This document shows, one piece after another, positions 1 to 6,430 of a DNA stretch of 7,094 bases. The notes below the pieces were generated by a model, which had not been told where the DNA came from, ran no database searches, and saw only the letters and a list, made by a program, of their open reading frames with translations. Every line of letters starts with the position of its first letter. Position 1 is the stretch's first letter. Source of the DNA: Gammaproteobacteria bacterium. Its GTDB lineage: Bacteria; Pseudomonadota; Gammaproteobacteria; JAURND01. The position numbers and the translations under genes were made by a program. Where the stretch lies: contig JAURND010000113.1 of assembly GCA_030830425.1 (NCBI GenBank), forward strand, positions 1-7,094. Direction: 5' to 3'.

Positions 1-122
1 AAGTGAGTATCTTTATATGTCTGCAGATGTCTGCTTTTTTGATGCGAGCAGTATCATCTGTTTGAATTTAAGGGGGTAGCAAAACACTTTGCCCTTAAAA
101 AACCCCCTGATTTTTTCTCACT
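1..122 (+). repeat. Dispersed hairpin-rich repeat, family A, copy 1 (left end cut by window)
   Basis: This copy shares long near-identical stretches with 1009-1110, with 6951-7094 and, inverted, with 6262-6423. Shared landmarks, in order, are AAGTGAG, then CTGCTTTTTTGAT, AGCAGTATCATCTGTTTGAA, TTTAAGGGGG, CCCTTAAAAAACCCCCT and a T-rich end with TCTCAC. The arm TTTAAGGG (67-74) can pair with CCCTTAAA (92-99). Alternatively AGGGGG (71-76) can pair with CCCCCT (103-108), which is followed by GATTTTTT and so resembles a rho-independent terminator on the plus strand. It could be a terminator for a plus-strand gene left of the window, a small mobile element or a structured RNA. No coding capacity was seen. 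Confidence 0.8.
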
Positions 123-233
123 TTCAGGGAGAACGAGTATATCTGCTTATCAAGCTACTACCAATTTCACATTTATCCACTTAAATTTCAAAAGAGCCGG
201 AAATAAATCATGGAGAGGCCTGATATTGCGCGT
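123..233. other. Intergenic stretch with no recognised gene
   Basis: About 110 bases lie between repeat copy A1 and the remnant behind dgoA. The start of the stretch (about 124-160) faintly resembles the beginning of family A again (GAGAACGAGTATATCTGCTT and CAAGCTA), as if a decayed second unit followed the first. A plus-strand reading frame of 24 codons at 210 has no good ribosome binding site and is not supported. Confidence 0.4.
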
Positions 234-372
234 TTAATCATTGCCATTGTTGTTTGGCACGATCTGTTTGCCGATAAACACTAGTTTTGCGCCTTGTGCG
301 AAAACATTTTGAACGATATGCCACGCCAATACCATCTGATCCCCTGTAAAAAGTACAACTCGACTTTTTAAA
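234..372 (-). pseudogene. Possible remnant of a gene 3' of dgoA, or a very short ORF
   Basis: On the minus strand, directly behind the dgoA stop, an open stretch of about 45 codons ends in a stop at 234-236. It is in a different frame from dgoA and lacks a start codon of its own near the dgoA end. Its sequence (for example VVLFTGDQMVLAW, then FAQGAKLVFIGKQIV) has the hydrophobic and polar pattern of a folded protein rather than of random translation. An internal ATG preceded by AGGGGATC could start a 34-residue peptide. I do not recognise the family. A C-terminal scrap of a sugar kinase such as a DgoK-like protein is only a guess prompted by the neighbour. Treat it as a candidate decayed gene end. 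Confidence 0.3.
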
Positions 373-993
373 CTAAGATAATTGGCGAAATGTGTCATAA
401 AATATTCTAGCAGACTTCGCCACCTTACCCGGAGAATCTCCTGATTGATAAAGCTCACTCCCTAATCCAAAACCGGTGGCACCTGCTTTAATATAATCTT
501 CCATCATCGTATGGTCTATATCGCCGACGGGAAAAATAGGGATTTCTTTGGGTAAAACAGCGGTCATTGCTTTTAATAGGGCAGCGCCGTTGGCGGGAAA
601 AAGTTTTAAAGCATCTGCACCTGCATCGATTGCCGTAAACGCTTCAGTAGGTGTGCTAAACCCAGAGATACAATATAGCCCATTTTTTTTAGCCGAATGA
701 ATCGTAGCAATATCTGTGTGGGGCATGACAATCAAACGACCGCCACATTTAGCGACTTCGAGCACGGCGTCACGATTTAAAACCGTGCCTGCACCGATCA
801 GGGCTTTCCCTTTAAAGGCATGACTGAGATGATAAATGCTCGCTAGCGGATCTTCTGGCGAGTTCAAAGGAACTTCAAGGCAGGTAAAGCCAATCTCAAT
901 CAACACATGACCAATCTGAAGGGCTTCATGCGGCCTGATGTCTCTTAAAATAGCGATCAGGGGACAGCGCGAGATGGCTTCTTGTAATTGCAT
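373..993 (-). CDS. dgoA: 2-dehydro-3-deoxy-6-phosphogalactonate / KDPG-type aldolase
   Basis: This class I aldolase splits a 2-keto-3-deoxy-6-phospho-sugar acid into pyruvate and glyceraldehyde 3-phosphate in the cytoplasm. The 206-residue protein is a single TIM barrel and close to the usual 205 residues of DgoA. It starts MQLQ...PLIAILR, like E. coli DgoA. The catalytic Glu is E40 in LEVPLNSP, GAGTVL lies at 67-72, TPTEA at 114-118, and the Schiff-base Lys is K130 in ALKLFPA. The phosphate-loop GGV/GGI reads GDI at 157-159, an unusual change. I chose the ATG at 991-993. A longer frame reaches 1020, but its extra nine codons lie in repeat A2 and have no Shine-Dalgarno, whereas 993 has a weak AAGAG eight bases upstream. 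It is orphaned from other dgo genes. A generic Eda-type aldolase is the alternative. Confidence 0.86.
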   Translation of the reverse strand: MQLQEAISRCPLIAILRDIRPHEALQIGHVLIEIGFTCLEVPLNSPEDPLASIYHLSHAFKGKALIGAGTVLNRDAVLEVAKCGGRLIVMPHTDIATIHSAKKNGLYCISGFSTPTEAFTAIDAGADALKLFPANGAALLKAMTAVLPKEIPIFPVGDIDHTMMEDYIKAGATGFGLGSELYQSGDSPGKVAKSARIFYDTFRQLS

Positions 994-1008
994 GTATACC
1001 GCTCTTAC

Positions 1009-1110
1009 TTGAAAGTGCAAATTTTTAGGTGTCTGCTTTTTTCATACGAGCAGTATCATCTGTTTGAATTTAAAGGGGGGAATATTCTGCCCTTATTAAA
1101 AACATAAAAA
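1009..1110 (+). repeat. Dispersed hairpin-rich repeat, family A, copy 2
   Basis: This copy matches copies 1 and 4 from TTGAAAGTG through CTGCTTTTTT, GAGCAGTATCATCTGTTTGAA and TTTAAAGGGG. The AAGGG (1073-1077) and CCCTT (1090-1094) arms are kept, but the second C-run of the other copies is missing, so the alternative terminator-like pairing is lost here. It lies directly upstream of dgoA and must contain or displace that gene's promoter. On the minus strand TTCAAA, 16 bases, then TATGAA is a weak promoter-like match inside the repeat. Confidence 0.75.
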
Positions 1111-1215
1111 ACCGCACAGTTAGGTTGAATGAACAAAAGTGTCAGTCATTCGTATTACCCTTTAAAGCAGCTAAAAAAAGTTTTTTTGTGACAGCAATTC
1201 ACCGCAAATAGTCCT
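1111..1215. other. Intergenic spacer between repeat A2 and repeat B (left)
   Basis: No gene was seen. The stretch includes an A-run next to a T-run around 1172-1188 (CTAAAAAAAGTTTTTTTGTG) that could form a weak AT-only hairpin on either strand. I found no convincing promoter or ribosome binding site. Confidence 0.4.
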
Positions 1216-1344
1216 ATTGCTGACAACTGCATGAAGGATTGTTAAGGGAGAGAGCGCGCTTCTCTCCCTCAACTGAGCCCAGACTTATTGCAGCGATCCG
1301 TTAAAATCAGGCAGCAAATTCCGCGTTTTGAGCCGGAGTTGCTG
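1216..1344 (+). repeat. Family B repeat, left copy flanking ahpC
   Basis: This element of about 129 bases reappears as an inverted copy at 1990-2120 on the other side of ahpC. The outer 18 bases (1216-1233) are identical to the reverse complement of 2103-2120, and similarity continues through the whole unit. Landmarks are a GGGAGAGA/TCTCTCCC hairpin at 1246-1268, then GACTT, CGTTAAAAT and an end hairpin GCAGCAA/TTGCTGC. The two ends of the unit are themselves loosely inverted (TTGCTGACAACTGC against TTGCAGCAACTCC), as in miniature inverted-repeat elements. No coding capacity was seen. Confidence 0.75.
1311..1344 (-). terminator. Hairpin just behind ahpC, probable terminator
   Basis: On the ahpC strand, 10 bases past the stop, GCAGCAA pairs with TTGCTGC and an inner TCCG pairs with CGGA. 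This is followed by CTGATTTTAA, a short T-tract. The hairpin is the inner end of the left B repeat, so the element appears to serve as the 3' end of ahpC. The T-tract is weak, so termination efficiency is uncertain. Confidence 0.45.
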
Positions 1345-1354
1345 CAAAAGTTTA

Positions 1355-1960
1355 TTAGAGCGCGGTGGCATTTTCAGTCAAAAAATTAGCGACGCCCTCT
1401 TGAGAAGCGAGCATTCCCTTACTCCCTTTTGACCAGTTAGCCGGACAAACATTACCGTTCTCTTCATGAAATTGTAATGCATCTACAATTCGAATGAGCT
1501 CATCAATGTTACGTCCAATCGGTAAATCATTGATATGTTGGGCTTTGACTTTACCTTGTTTGTCAATCAAGAAAGCACCTCGTAAAGCAACGCCGCCTGC
1601 ATTTTCAACGCCATAAGCGCGAGTAATGTCATGCTTAATATCGGCGACCATCGTATATTTCACGGGGCCAATACCGCCTTTAGCAATAGGTGTATTGCGC
1701 CAAGCAGAGTGCGTATACGCAGAGTCAATTGAAATCGCAATAACCTCAACATTACGCTGCTGAAATTCTGCTATTCGATTATCTAACGCCACTAATTCGG
1801 TGGGACAAACAAAGGTGAAATCTAAGGGATAGAAAAAAATTAATCCATATTTACCTTTTAGTGCGCTGGACAGGCAAAAATTATTTTCAATACTGCCATC
1901 TGCTAACACAGCAGAGGCGGTAAAATCAGGGGCACTTTGACATACAAGTACAGATGACAT
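1355..1960 (-). CDS. ahpC: Typical 2-Cys peroxiredoxin (AhpC/Tsa family)
   Basis: This thiol peroxidase reduces H2O2, organic peroxides and probably peroxynitrite in the cytoplasm. The 201-residue protein has the usual length and a full thioredoxin-like fold. The peroxidatic cysteine is C52 in DFTFVCPTE, with P45 and T49 in place. The conserved arginine is R127 in ALRGAF, and the resolving cysteine is C172 in NVCPANW. A GGIG motif at 95-98 matches the GGLG motif of over-oxidation-sensitive peroxiredoxins, but the C-terminal YF partner is not evident (VANFL). The start has a strong AAGGAG eight bases upstream. No ahpF, ahpD or thioredoxin reductase gene is in view, so its reductant is unknown. 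It lies behind cyoD on the same strand but 320 bases away, bracketed by inverted B repeats, so it is probably transcribed separately. Confidence 0.95.
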   Translation of the reverse strand: MSSVLVCQSAPDFTASAVLADGSIENNFCLSSALKGKYGLIFFYPLDFTFVCPTELVALDNRIAEFQQRNVEVIAISIDSAYTHSAWRNTPIAKGGIGPVKYTMVADIKHDITRAYGVENAGGVALRGAFLIDKQGKVKAQHINDLPIGRNIDELIRIVDALQFHEENGNVCPANWSKGSKGMLASQEGVANFLTENATAL

Positions 1961-1989
1961 AGGCAGGTCTCCTTAAAATGATTAAAATA

Positions 1990-2120
1990 CAGCAATTTCC
2001 GCCGAAAACGCGTCATTTGCTTCCTTATTTTAACGCTTCGCTTGGACAAGTCCGCGCTCGCGATTCAGCGGGAGAAGCGCACTCTCCCCCTTTACAATCC
2101 CCCATGCAGTTGTCAGCAAT
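1990..2120 (-). repeat. Family B repeat, right (inverted) copy upstream of ahpC
   Basis: Read on the minus strand, it starts with the same 18 bases as the left copy (2120 down to 2103). It then keeps GGATTGT, the GGGAGA/TCTCCC hairpin (2070-2088), GACTTGTCC, CGTTAAAAT and the end GCGTTTTCGGCGGAAATTGC. It ends 29 bases before the ahpC start and therefore forms the 5' untranslated region or promoter region of ahpC. A plus-strand reading frame of 62 codons at 1978-2166 is an accident of this repeat. Confidence 0.75.
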
Positions 2121-2280
2121 GGGGTTATTTCTTCGAACAAATTTTATCAAAAACTCTTTTTTTTAGAGACTTCAAAAAGTAGCGGGAGCTGCTGTAAAAA
2201 GCGGTCTGTTTCCCTTTTAAATTTAATCCATTACACTGCTCGCGCCCAATAATATTTTCTTTCAGAACAGCCTATGGTTA
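2121..2280. other. Intergenic region between cyoD and the ahpC upstream repeat
   Basis: No gene was seen. On the minus strand CTCT, eight A residues, AGAG, then TTTTT (2149-2168) is a very weak terminator-like structure for the cyo transcript with only a 4-bp stem. GATAAAAT just beyond it could be a -10-like box, but I found no matching -35. No strong ahpC promoter or OxyR-type site could be picked out by eye. Confidence 0.35.
2181..2201 (+). repeat. Fragment of family B (3' end only)
   Basis: AGCGGGAGCTGCTGTAAAAA resembles the inner end of the left B copy (AGCCGGAGTTGCTGCAAAAG, 1331-1350) at about 17 of 20 positions. The rest of the unit is not recognisable, so this is a decayed or partial copy, or chance similarity of a common motif. 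Confidence 0.35.
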
Positions 2281-2619
2281 TTAGTGCATCATATTATAAT
2301 TTAAGGTCCACATAATCCAAAGAGACCCTACAACAATAGTCAGGAGAACAACGCCGGTAAAAATAAAACTAATGACGTTATTTTTGCCTGATTGAGTTTG
2401 CGTATGTAAACGCAAAAAGCAAATGACTTGTACTAAAAATTGAATTATTGCTGCAGGATAGATGATAAAAAACATCACGCGATGAGAAAACCGCCCTGAC
2501 ATGACCGCCCAAAAAGCAATGATGGTAAGTATGCAACAGCTAACAAAACCAAATAGATATATGCTGACTTTTTTTTCACCAACACCAAAATCAGGTTGAA
2601 CGATGTTATGATTGCTCAT
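2281..2619 (-). CDS. cyoD: Cytochrome bo3 ubiquinol oxidase subunit IV
   Basis: This is the small accessory subunit of the bo3 oxidase in the inner membrane, thought to help assembly or stability of the CuB/haem site. It has 112 residues against about 109 in E. coli. There are three membrane segments, at about 18-40, 47-70 and 82-105. The family hallmarks IIQFLVQVICFLRLH and the C-terminal GSLWIMWTLNYNMMH are both present. The start lies one base after the cyoC stop, with GGAG nine bases upstream inside the end of cyoC, so the two genes are translationally linked. No cyoE (haem O synthase) follows it, unlike in E. coli. Downstream are only repeats and ahpC. Confidence 0.95.
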   Translation of the reverse strand: MSNHNIVQPDFGVGEKKVSIYLFGFVSCCILTIIAFWAVMSGRFSHRVMFFIIYPAAIIQFLVQVICFLRLHTQTQSGKNNVISFIFTGVVLLTIVVGSLWIMWTLNYNMMH

Positions 2620-2620
2620 A

Positions 2621-3214
2621 TTAGATGGCTCCTGTTAAATAAACGATGGTAAACAAAAAAATCCACACGATATCTAAAAAGTTCCAAAACAATCCTAAAT
2701 AAGTCATGCGGCGAGTTCTAATTTGCGAAGTTTTAATAAAAGGTAACTGAATAATCATCGTTAAAATCCACAGCAACCCAAAACTAACATGTAACCCATG
2801 CGTTCCCACTAAGGTAAAAAATGCAGAGATATGACCACTGACATTCCAACGAAAACCTTCATGAGCCATATGTACAAACTCATGAATTTCTAAGTAAACA
2901 AAACCGACGCCCAATAAGAAAGTAATTGCTAACCACAGCTGCGCTGAAAATATTTTATTTTTATTCAAATACAGGATAGCGATAAAAAAAGTTAGGTTGG
3001 ATGTCAACAAGAAAAAGGTTTCGGCCAAAACTTGAGACAAATCAATGTAATCTTTTAAACTTGGCCCAGCCATAAGCGGGTAAGTGAGCGACAAAAATGC
3101 AACGAACAGCGTTCCAAATAGAACGCAATCCGTCATTATATATAGCCAAAAACCAAATACATCCGCGCCATCACTATCATGTCCATGTTCATCATGGACC
3201 AATATATTATGCAT
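2621..3214 (-). CDS. cyoC: Cytochrome bo3 ubiquinol oxidase subunit III
   Basis: This is the integral-membrane subunit III of the bo3 oxidase. It carries no redox centre and stabilises the complex. The protein has 197 residues (E. coli about 204) and five predicted membrane helices at about 20-42, 61-83, 92-113, 130-156 and 175-195. The oxidase subunit III signatures [24 protein letters not shown] and [17 protein letters not shown] are present. The N-terminus is His/Asp-rich ([12 protein letters not shown]), as in other CyoC proteins. The gene overlaps the last eight bases of cyoB in another frame. A strong AAGGAGG sits six bases before its ATG inside the cyoB end, so translation is probably coupled. 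Confidence 0.95.
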   Translation of the reverse strand: MHNILVHDEHGHDSDGADVFGFWLYIMTDCVLFGTLFVAFLSLTYPLMAGPSLKDYIDLSQVLAETFFLLTSNLTFFIAILYLNKNKIFSAQLWLAITFLLGVGFVYLEIHEFVHMAHEGFRWNVSGHISAFFTLVGTHGLHVSFGLLWILTMIIQLPFIKTSQIRTRRMTYLGLFWNFLDIVWIFLFTIVYLTGAI

Positions 3215-5207
3215 GAACCCCCTCCTTAAAGTGTGCTATTTCAGTCGCCTTAACTGTTTCAGCATCAATATAATAATCAGTATCGGTTGAAAACGTACGA
3301 GCAATCACTGTTGCAATCATACCGATTAAACCAATGCATACGAGGAGCCACATATGCCAAATCAAAGCAAAACCAAAAACCCCTGAAAAAATAGCAATGA
3401 TAAATCCTAATGGGGTATTTTTAGGCATATGAATCGGTTGATAATGAATATCTTGAGGATGAATGCGCTCCTCACCAATTTGCCGCTCTTTATCGTACCA
3501 AAACTGATCAATAGTAGAAACTGTAGGTAAAAATGCAAAATTATAGATAGGTGCTGGCGAAGACACAGTCCATTCTAAGGTGCGAGCATTCCAAAAATCT
3601 CCCGTATGGTCTCGAAACTGTTTACGTTTACGGATACTGACAATTAACTGAATGATTTGAAAGAGAATGCCGATGGAAATCAAGCATGCGCCAGCAGCTG
3701 CAGCAATCAAATAAGGCTGATATAAAACATTATCATAATGATCAGTACGGCGCATAAAACCATTCAAGCCCACTATGTATAAAGGCATAAATGCCAGATA
3801 AAAACCACATACCCAGCAATAAAATGAGCGCTTTCCCCATTTTTCGTCGAGATGAAAACCAAATACTTTAGGAAACCAATAAATAATTCCCGCAAAATAA
3901 CCGAATAAAACTCCGCCAATAATGACATTATGAAAATGTGCGATCAAAAATAGGCTGTTATGCACCTGAAAATCAATGGGGGGTACGGACATCATAACGC
4001 CAGTCATACCGCCAATCGCAAACGTAGTAAAAAATGCAGTGACCCAAAGCATTGGTGTTGTCAAAATAATACGACCTTTGTACATCGTAAATAACCAGTT
4101 AAATACTTTAACACCGGTTGGAATCGAAATAATCATCGTCATAATGCCGAAAAATGCGTTGACGTCCCCACCAGCGCCCATCGTGAAAAAATGGTGCAAC
4201 CAAACAATGAATGCTAAAAAAGTAATGACGACTAAAGCCCATACCATGCTCGTATAACCAAACAATCTTTTCTGACTAAAAGTTGCAACCACTTCAGAAA
4301 AAACGCCGAACGCAGGTAAAATCAGAATATAAACTTCTGGATGCCCCCATGCCCAAATCAAATTGACATACAGCATCACATTGCCGCCGGAAAAATCTGA
4401 GAAAAAATGCATATCCATATAGCGGTCTAGCGCTAGTAGCCCCAAAGTTACGGTTAACACTGGAAAGGCTAGCGCCACCAAAATCATGGAGCATAGCGCA
4501 GACCAGGTGAAAATCGGCATCTTCATTAGGGTCATTCCCTTGCATCGCATCTTGATGATAGTGACAACAAAATTAATACCCGCCAGCAATGTACCCGCAC
4601 CTGCAATCTGTAAAGACCAAATATAATAATCAACCCCCGAATCAGGACTGTAATACAATTCCGATAGAGGAGGATAGGCAAGCCAGCCAGTCTGCGCAAA
4701 ATCTCCAACAACCAATGAAATGTTACATAACATGGCGCCGACAAAAGTCAGCCAAAAACTCACAGAATTCAAATAAGGGAACGCCACATCACGTGCGCCA
4801 ATTTGCAGCGGCACGGCAAGGTTTATCAAGGCAAACATAAACGGCATCGCCACAAAAAAAATCATAATCACGCCATGTGCACTAAAAATTTGCGCAAAAT
4901 GCGACGGATTTAAATAGCCCACTGCATGTCCGGCAGAAATCGCCTGTTGGCCACGCATCAATAAGGCATCCAAAAAACCGCGCAATAACATGACCATCGA
5001 TAAAATCAAATACATGATCCCAATTTTTTTATGGTCAACGGATGAAACCCATTCATGCCAGATATATGACCATTTACGCATAAACGTAATCAGTAATAAA
5101 ATAGCGACTAAAGCAATCGCCATAAATACCCCGGCGCCCATGGCAAACGGATTTTCAAAAGGGATATCTGCCCAAGTTAATTTGCCTAGCAATAATTCTT
5201 GCAACAT
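3207..5207 (-). CDS. cyoB: Cytochrome bo3 ubiquinol oxidase subunit I
   Basis: This is the catalytic haem-copper subunit. It oxidises ubiquinol, reduces O2 at the haem o3/CuB centre and pumps protons across the inner membrane. The protein has 666 residues (E. coli 663). All key residues sit at E. coli number plus five: low-spin haem ligands H111 and H426, high-spin haem ligand H424, CuB ligands H289, H338 and H339, and the cross-linked tyrosine Y293. Proton-channel residues D140, E291 and K367 are present. Quinol-site residues R76, D80, H103 and Q106 are all kept, which identifies a quinol oxidase and not a cytochrome c oxidase. The start is three bases after the cyoA stop, with GGAG six bases upstream. 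The frame is intact and there is no sign of decay. Confidence 0.98.
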   Translation of the reverse strand: MLQELLLGKLTWADIPFENPFAMGAGVFMAIALVAILLLITFMRKWSYIWHEWVSSVDHKKIGIMYLILSMVMLLRGFLDALLMRGQQAISAGHAVGYLNPSHFAQIFSAHGVIMIFFVAMPFMFALINLAVPLQIGARDVAFPYLNSVSFWLTFVGAMLCNISLVVGDFAQTGWLAYPPLSELYYSPDSGVDYYIWSLQIAGAGTLLAGINFVVTIIKMRCKGMTLMKMPIFTWSALCSMILVALAFPVLTVTLGLLALDRYMDMHFFSDFSGGNVMLYVNLIWAWGHPEVYILILPAFGVFSEVVATFSQKRLFGYTSMVWALVVITFLAFIVWLHHFFTMGAGGDVNAFFGIMTMIISIPTGVKVFNWLFTMYKGRIILTTPMLWVTAFFTTFAIGGMTGVMMSVPPIDFQVHNSLFLIAHFHNVIIGGVLFGYFAGIIYWFPKVFGFHLDEKWGKRSFYCWVCGFYLAFMPLYIVGLNGFMRRTDHYDNVLYQPYLIAAAAGACLISIGILFQIIQLIVSIRKRKQFRDHTGDFWNARTLEWTVSSPAPIYNFAFLPTVSTIDQFWYDKERQIGEERIHPQDIHYQPIHMPKNTPLGFIIAIFSGVFGFALIWHMWLLVCIGLIGMIATVIARTFSTDTDYYIDAETVKATEIAHFKEGVHA

Positions 5208-5210
5208 ATG

Positions 5211-6110
5211 CTACTCCTGATGAAATTTGTTAGTGTTTTCGCGTGGATGATTAGGACCTGTGTTCATCATATAAAGCATAAAAACATGATTAAATAAATC
5301 ATCAGGTGTCCCCGCAAAAAATTTGGGTGGCTCTGAAAAGGATGGGTTTAATAATTGATGATAAGTCTGATTAGTTAAATGATTGGAAGATGCTTTGACT
5401 TTGGTGACCCAGCGTTGCATTTCTGCAGGATCAACCACATGTGCCTGGAAACGCATACCTGCAAAACCATTACCATTGTATTGGGTATTCATCCCTTCAT
5501 AAACACCAATATTTTTCGCCACAAGATGGAGACGGGTCCGCATACCTGTCATCGTATAAATTTGACTACCTAATTGTGGAACAAAAAACGAGCTCATCGG
5601 TACGTTATCAGTGGTGAACCAATACTCGACTTGTTGATTGACCGGAATTTCTAGATAATTCACTGTGGCGATATTTTGCTTTGGATATATAAACAACCAC
5701 TTCCAAGGCAACGCAATGACTTGGATTAACATCGGCGGTTCTTTATAAGCAGGTATTGGCTGAAAAGGATCAAGCTCATGAGACTTTTTCCAGGTAATAA
5801 TCGCCAATACTAAAATAATAATACAAGGTATCGTCCACCAAATGATTTCCAGATAAAGATTATGACTCCAGTTAGGCTTATAATCTTTAACACGATGAGA
5901 TACTTGATAATGATAAACGAAAACAAGACTCATGATGATGACAGGTATCACCACAATTAACATAAGCGCTAATGCATCAAAAAATAGTTTGCGCTCTTCA
6001 GAGGCAATGATTCCTTTTGGGTTAAGAATGCCCATTTGGTGATTACAAGCTGTCAAGCTTAACAATAATAAAACAATCAAGGTCATTGACAGAAACTTTT
6101 TAACGGACAT
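5211..6110 (-). CDS. cyoA: Cytochrome bo3 ubiquinol oxidase subunit II (lipoprotein)
   Basis: Subunit II of the bo3 oxidase has two membrane helices and a periplasmic cupredoxin domain. From the chosen start it has 299 residues. There is a signal peptide with KK and a leucine-rich core ending in lipobox LTAC, with lipidated C22. Helices lie at about 46-68 and 87-107, followed by the cupredoxin domain (PWKWLFIYP, then FFVPQLGSQIYTM). No cysteines occur in the CuA loop (around 210-220, YNGNGFAGM), as expected for a quinol oxidase. The frame opens at 6137, but the ATG at 6108-6110 is preferred: GGAG lies six bases upstream, and a good promoter predicts transcription starting near 6135, which would exclude the first ATG. 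This is the first gene of the cyoABCD operon. Confidence 0.95.
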   Translation of the reverse strand: MSVKKFLSMTLIVLLLLSLTACNHQMGILNPKGIIASEERKLFFDALALMLIVVIPVIIMSLVFVYHYQVSHRVKDYKPNWSHNLYLEIIWWTIPCIIILVLAIITWKKSHELDPFQPIPAYKEPPMLIQVIALPWKWLFIYPKQNIATVNYLEIPVNQQVEYWFTTDNVPMSSFFVPQLGSQIYTMTGMRTRLHLVAKNIGVYEGMNTQYNGNGFAGMRFQAHVVDPAEMQRWVTKVKASSNHLTNQTYHQLLNPSFSEPPKFFAGTPDDLFNHVFMLYMMNTGPNHPRENTNKFHQE

Positions 6111-6116
6111 CATGAG

Positions 6117-6169
6117 CTCCACTGGTTTTAGGGTCATTATGATGATAACATTAAATCTGCTATTGTAAA
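6117..6169 (-). promoter_or_regulatory. Probable sigma70 promoter and ribosome binding site of cyoA
   Basis: On the minus strand, TTTACA (6169-6164) is followed after 16 bases by TATCAT (6147-6142). The bases just before the -10 are TGT, giving an extended -10 (TGTTATCAT). Each hexamer matches the consensus at five of six positions. Transcription should start near 6135. A GGAG at 6120-6117 then sits six bases before the ATG at 6110. This arrangement favours the shorter CyoA protein. Confidence 0.55.
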
Positions 6170-6210
6170 TTTATTTTGTAACCATTCAGCATAATTATCA
6201 AACGGGCATA

Positions 6211-6231
6211 TTTTGCCAATTTTGGCGAAAA
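6211..6231. promoter_or_regulatory. Near-perfect palindrome upstream of cyoA, possible operator
   Basis: TTTTGCCAA, two T residues, then TTGGCGAAAA form two arms that match except for one extra base. The site is about 45 bases upstream of the proposed cyoA -35 box. It could bind a dimeric regulator of the cyo operon, or be a chance AT-rich palindrome. I do not recognise it as an ArcA or Fnr box. Confidence 0.3.
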
Positions 6232-6260
6232 AAATTCCCTTAAAATGCTCACACATATTC

Positions 6261-6280
6261 GTCTCACTTCAATGTGAGAC
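6261..6280. repeat. Short perfect hairpin GTCTCAC/GTGAGAC
   Basis: GTCTCAC, six bases, then GTGAGAC form a perfect 7-bp stem at the outer edge of family A copy 3. On the minus strand it reads into TGAAGTGAGACGAATATGTG, which resembles the beginning of copy 4 (TGAAGTGAGAATCTTTATGTG). A second, broken A unit may therefore abut this one. Confidence 0.55.
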
Positions 6281-6423
6281 AAAACCAGGGAGGGGTTTTT
6301 AAGGGAGAAGTGTTCTGCTGCCCCCTTAAATTCAACCGATTTTATACCGCTCTTACCCCAATAGAATTCTTTTCAGCATATTGTTTTAAAAACCAGTACC
6401 TTCAAGTAAGAGCGGTATAAAAC
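6262..6423 (-). repeat. Dispersed hairpin-rich repeat, family A, copy 3 (inverted)
   Basis: Read on the minus strand, this unit has ACTTGAAGGTACTGGTTTTT, matching the start of copy 4. It then has GAGCGGTATAAAATCGGTTG, aligned with GAGCAGTATCATCTGTTTG of copies 1 and 4. Next come TTGAATTTAAGGGGG, TCCCTTAAA, CCCCT and TGGTTTTGTCTCAC. Both pairings are possible here as well: TTTAAGGG with CCCTTAAA (arms 6323-6330 and 6298-6305), or AGGGG with CCCCT (6322-6326 and 6291-6295). It lies between the divergent cyoA and the membrane-protein gene. Confidence 0.7.
6340..6422. repeat. Perfect 17-bp inverted repeat inside family A copy 3
   Basis: TTTTATACCGCTCTTAC (6340-6356) is the exact reverse complement of GTAAGAGCGGTATAAAA (6406-6422), with a 49-base spacer. 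The right arm plus three bases (6401-6419) also occurs, inverted, as TATACCGCTCTTACTTGAA at 995-1013 just upstream of dgoA, a 19-base exact match. The arms could form the base of a long stem or mark element ends. Confidence 0.8.
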
Positions 6424-6430
6424 CAGAAAA

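Noticed and set aside
994..1020. Longer N-terminus for the aldolase
   Set aside because: The added nine codons overlap repeat A2 and a shared 19-mer, lack a Shine-Dalgarno, and are absent from the DgoA family pattern, which starts near MQ.Q.
1978..2166. 62-codon plus-strand reading frame between ahpC and cyoD
   Set aside because: It lies almost entirely in the right B repeat, has no ribosome binding site, and its translation has no protein-like features.
2149..2168. Terminator for the cyo operon
   Set aside because: The stem is only four base pairs around an A-run, too weak to call as a feature of its own. It is mentioned only in the intergenic description.
3976..5220. Several plus- and minus-strand frames inside cyoB
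   Set aside because: They are shadows of the intact, highly conserved cyoB gene.
5211..6110. cytochrome c oxidase (CuA-type) subunit II
   Set aside because: The periplasmic domain lacks the CuA cysteines, and CyoB keeps all quinol-site residues.
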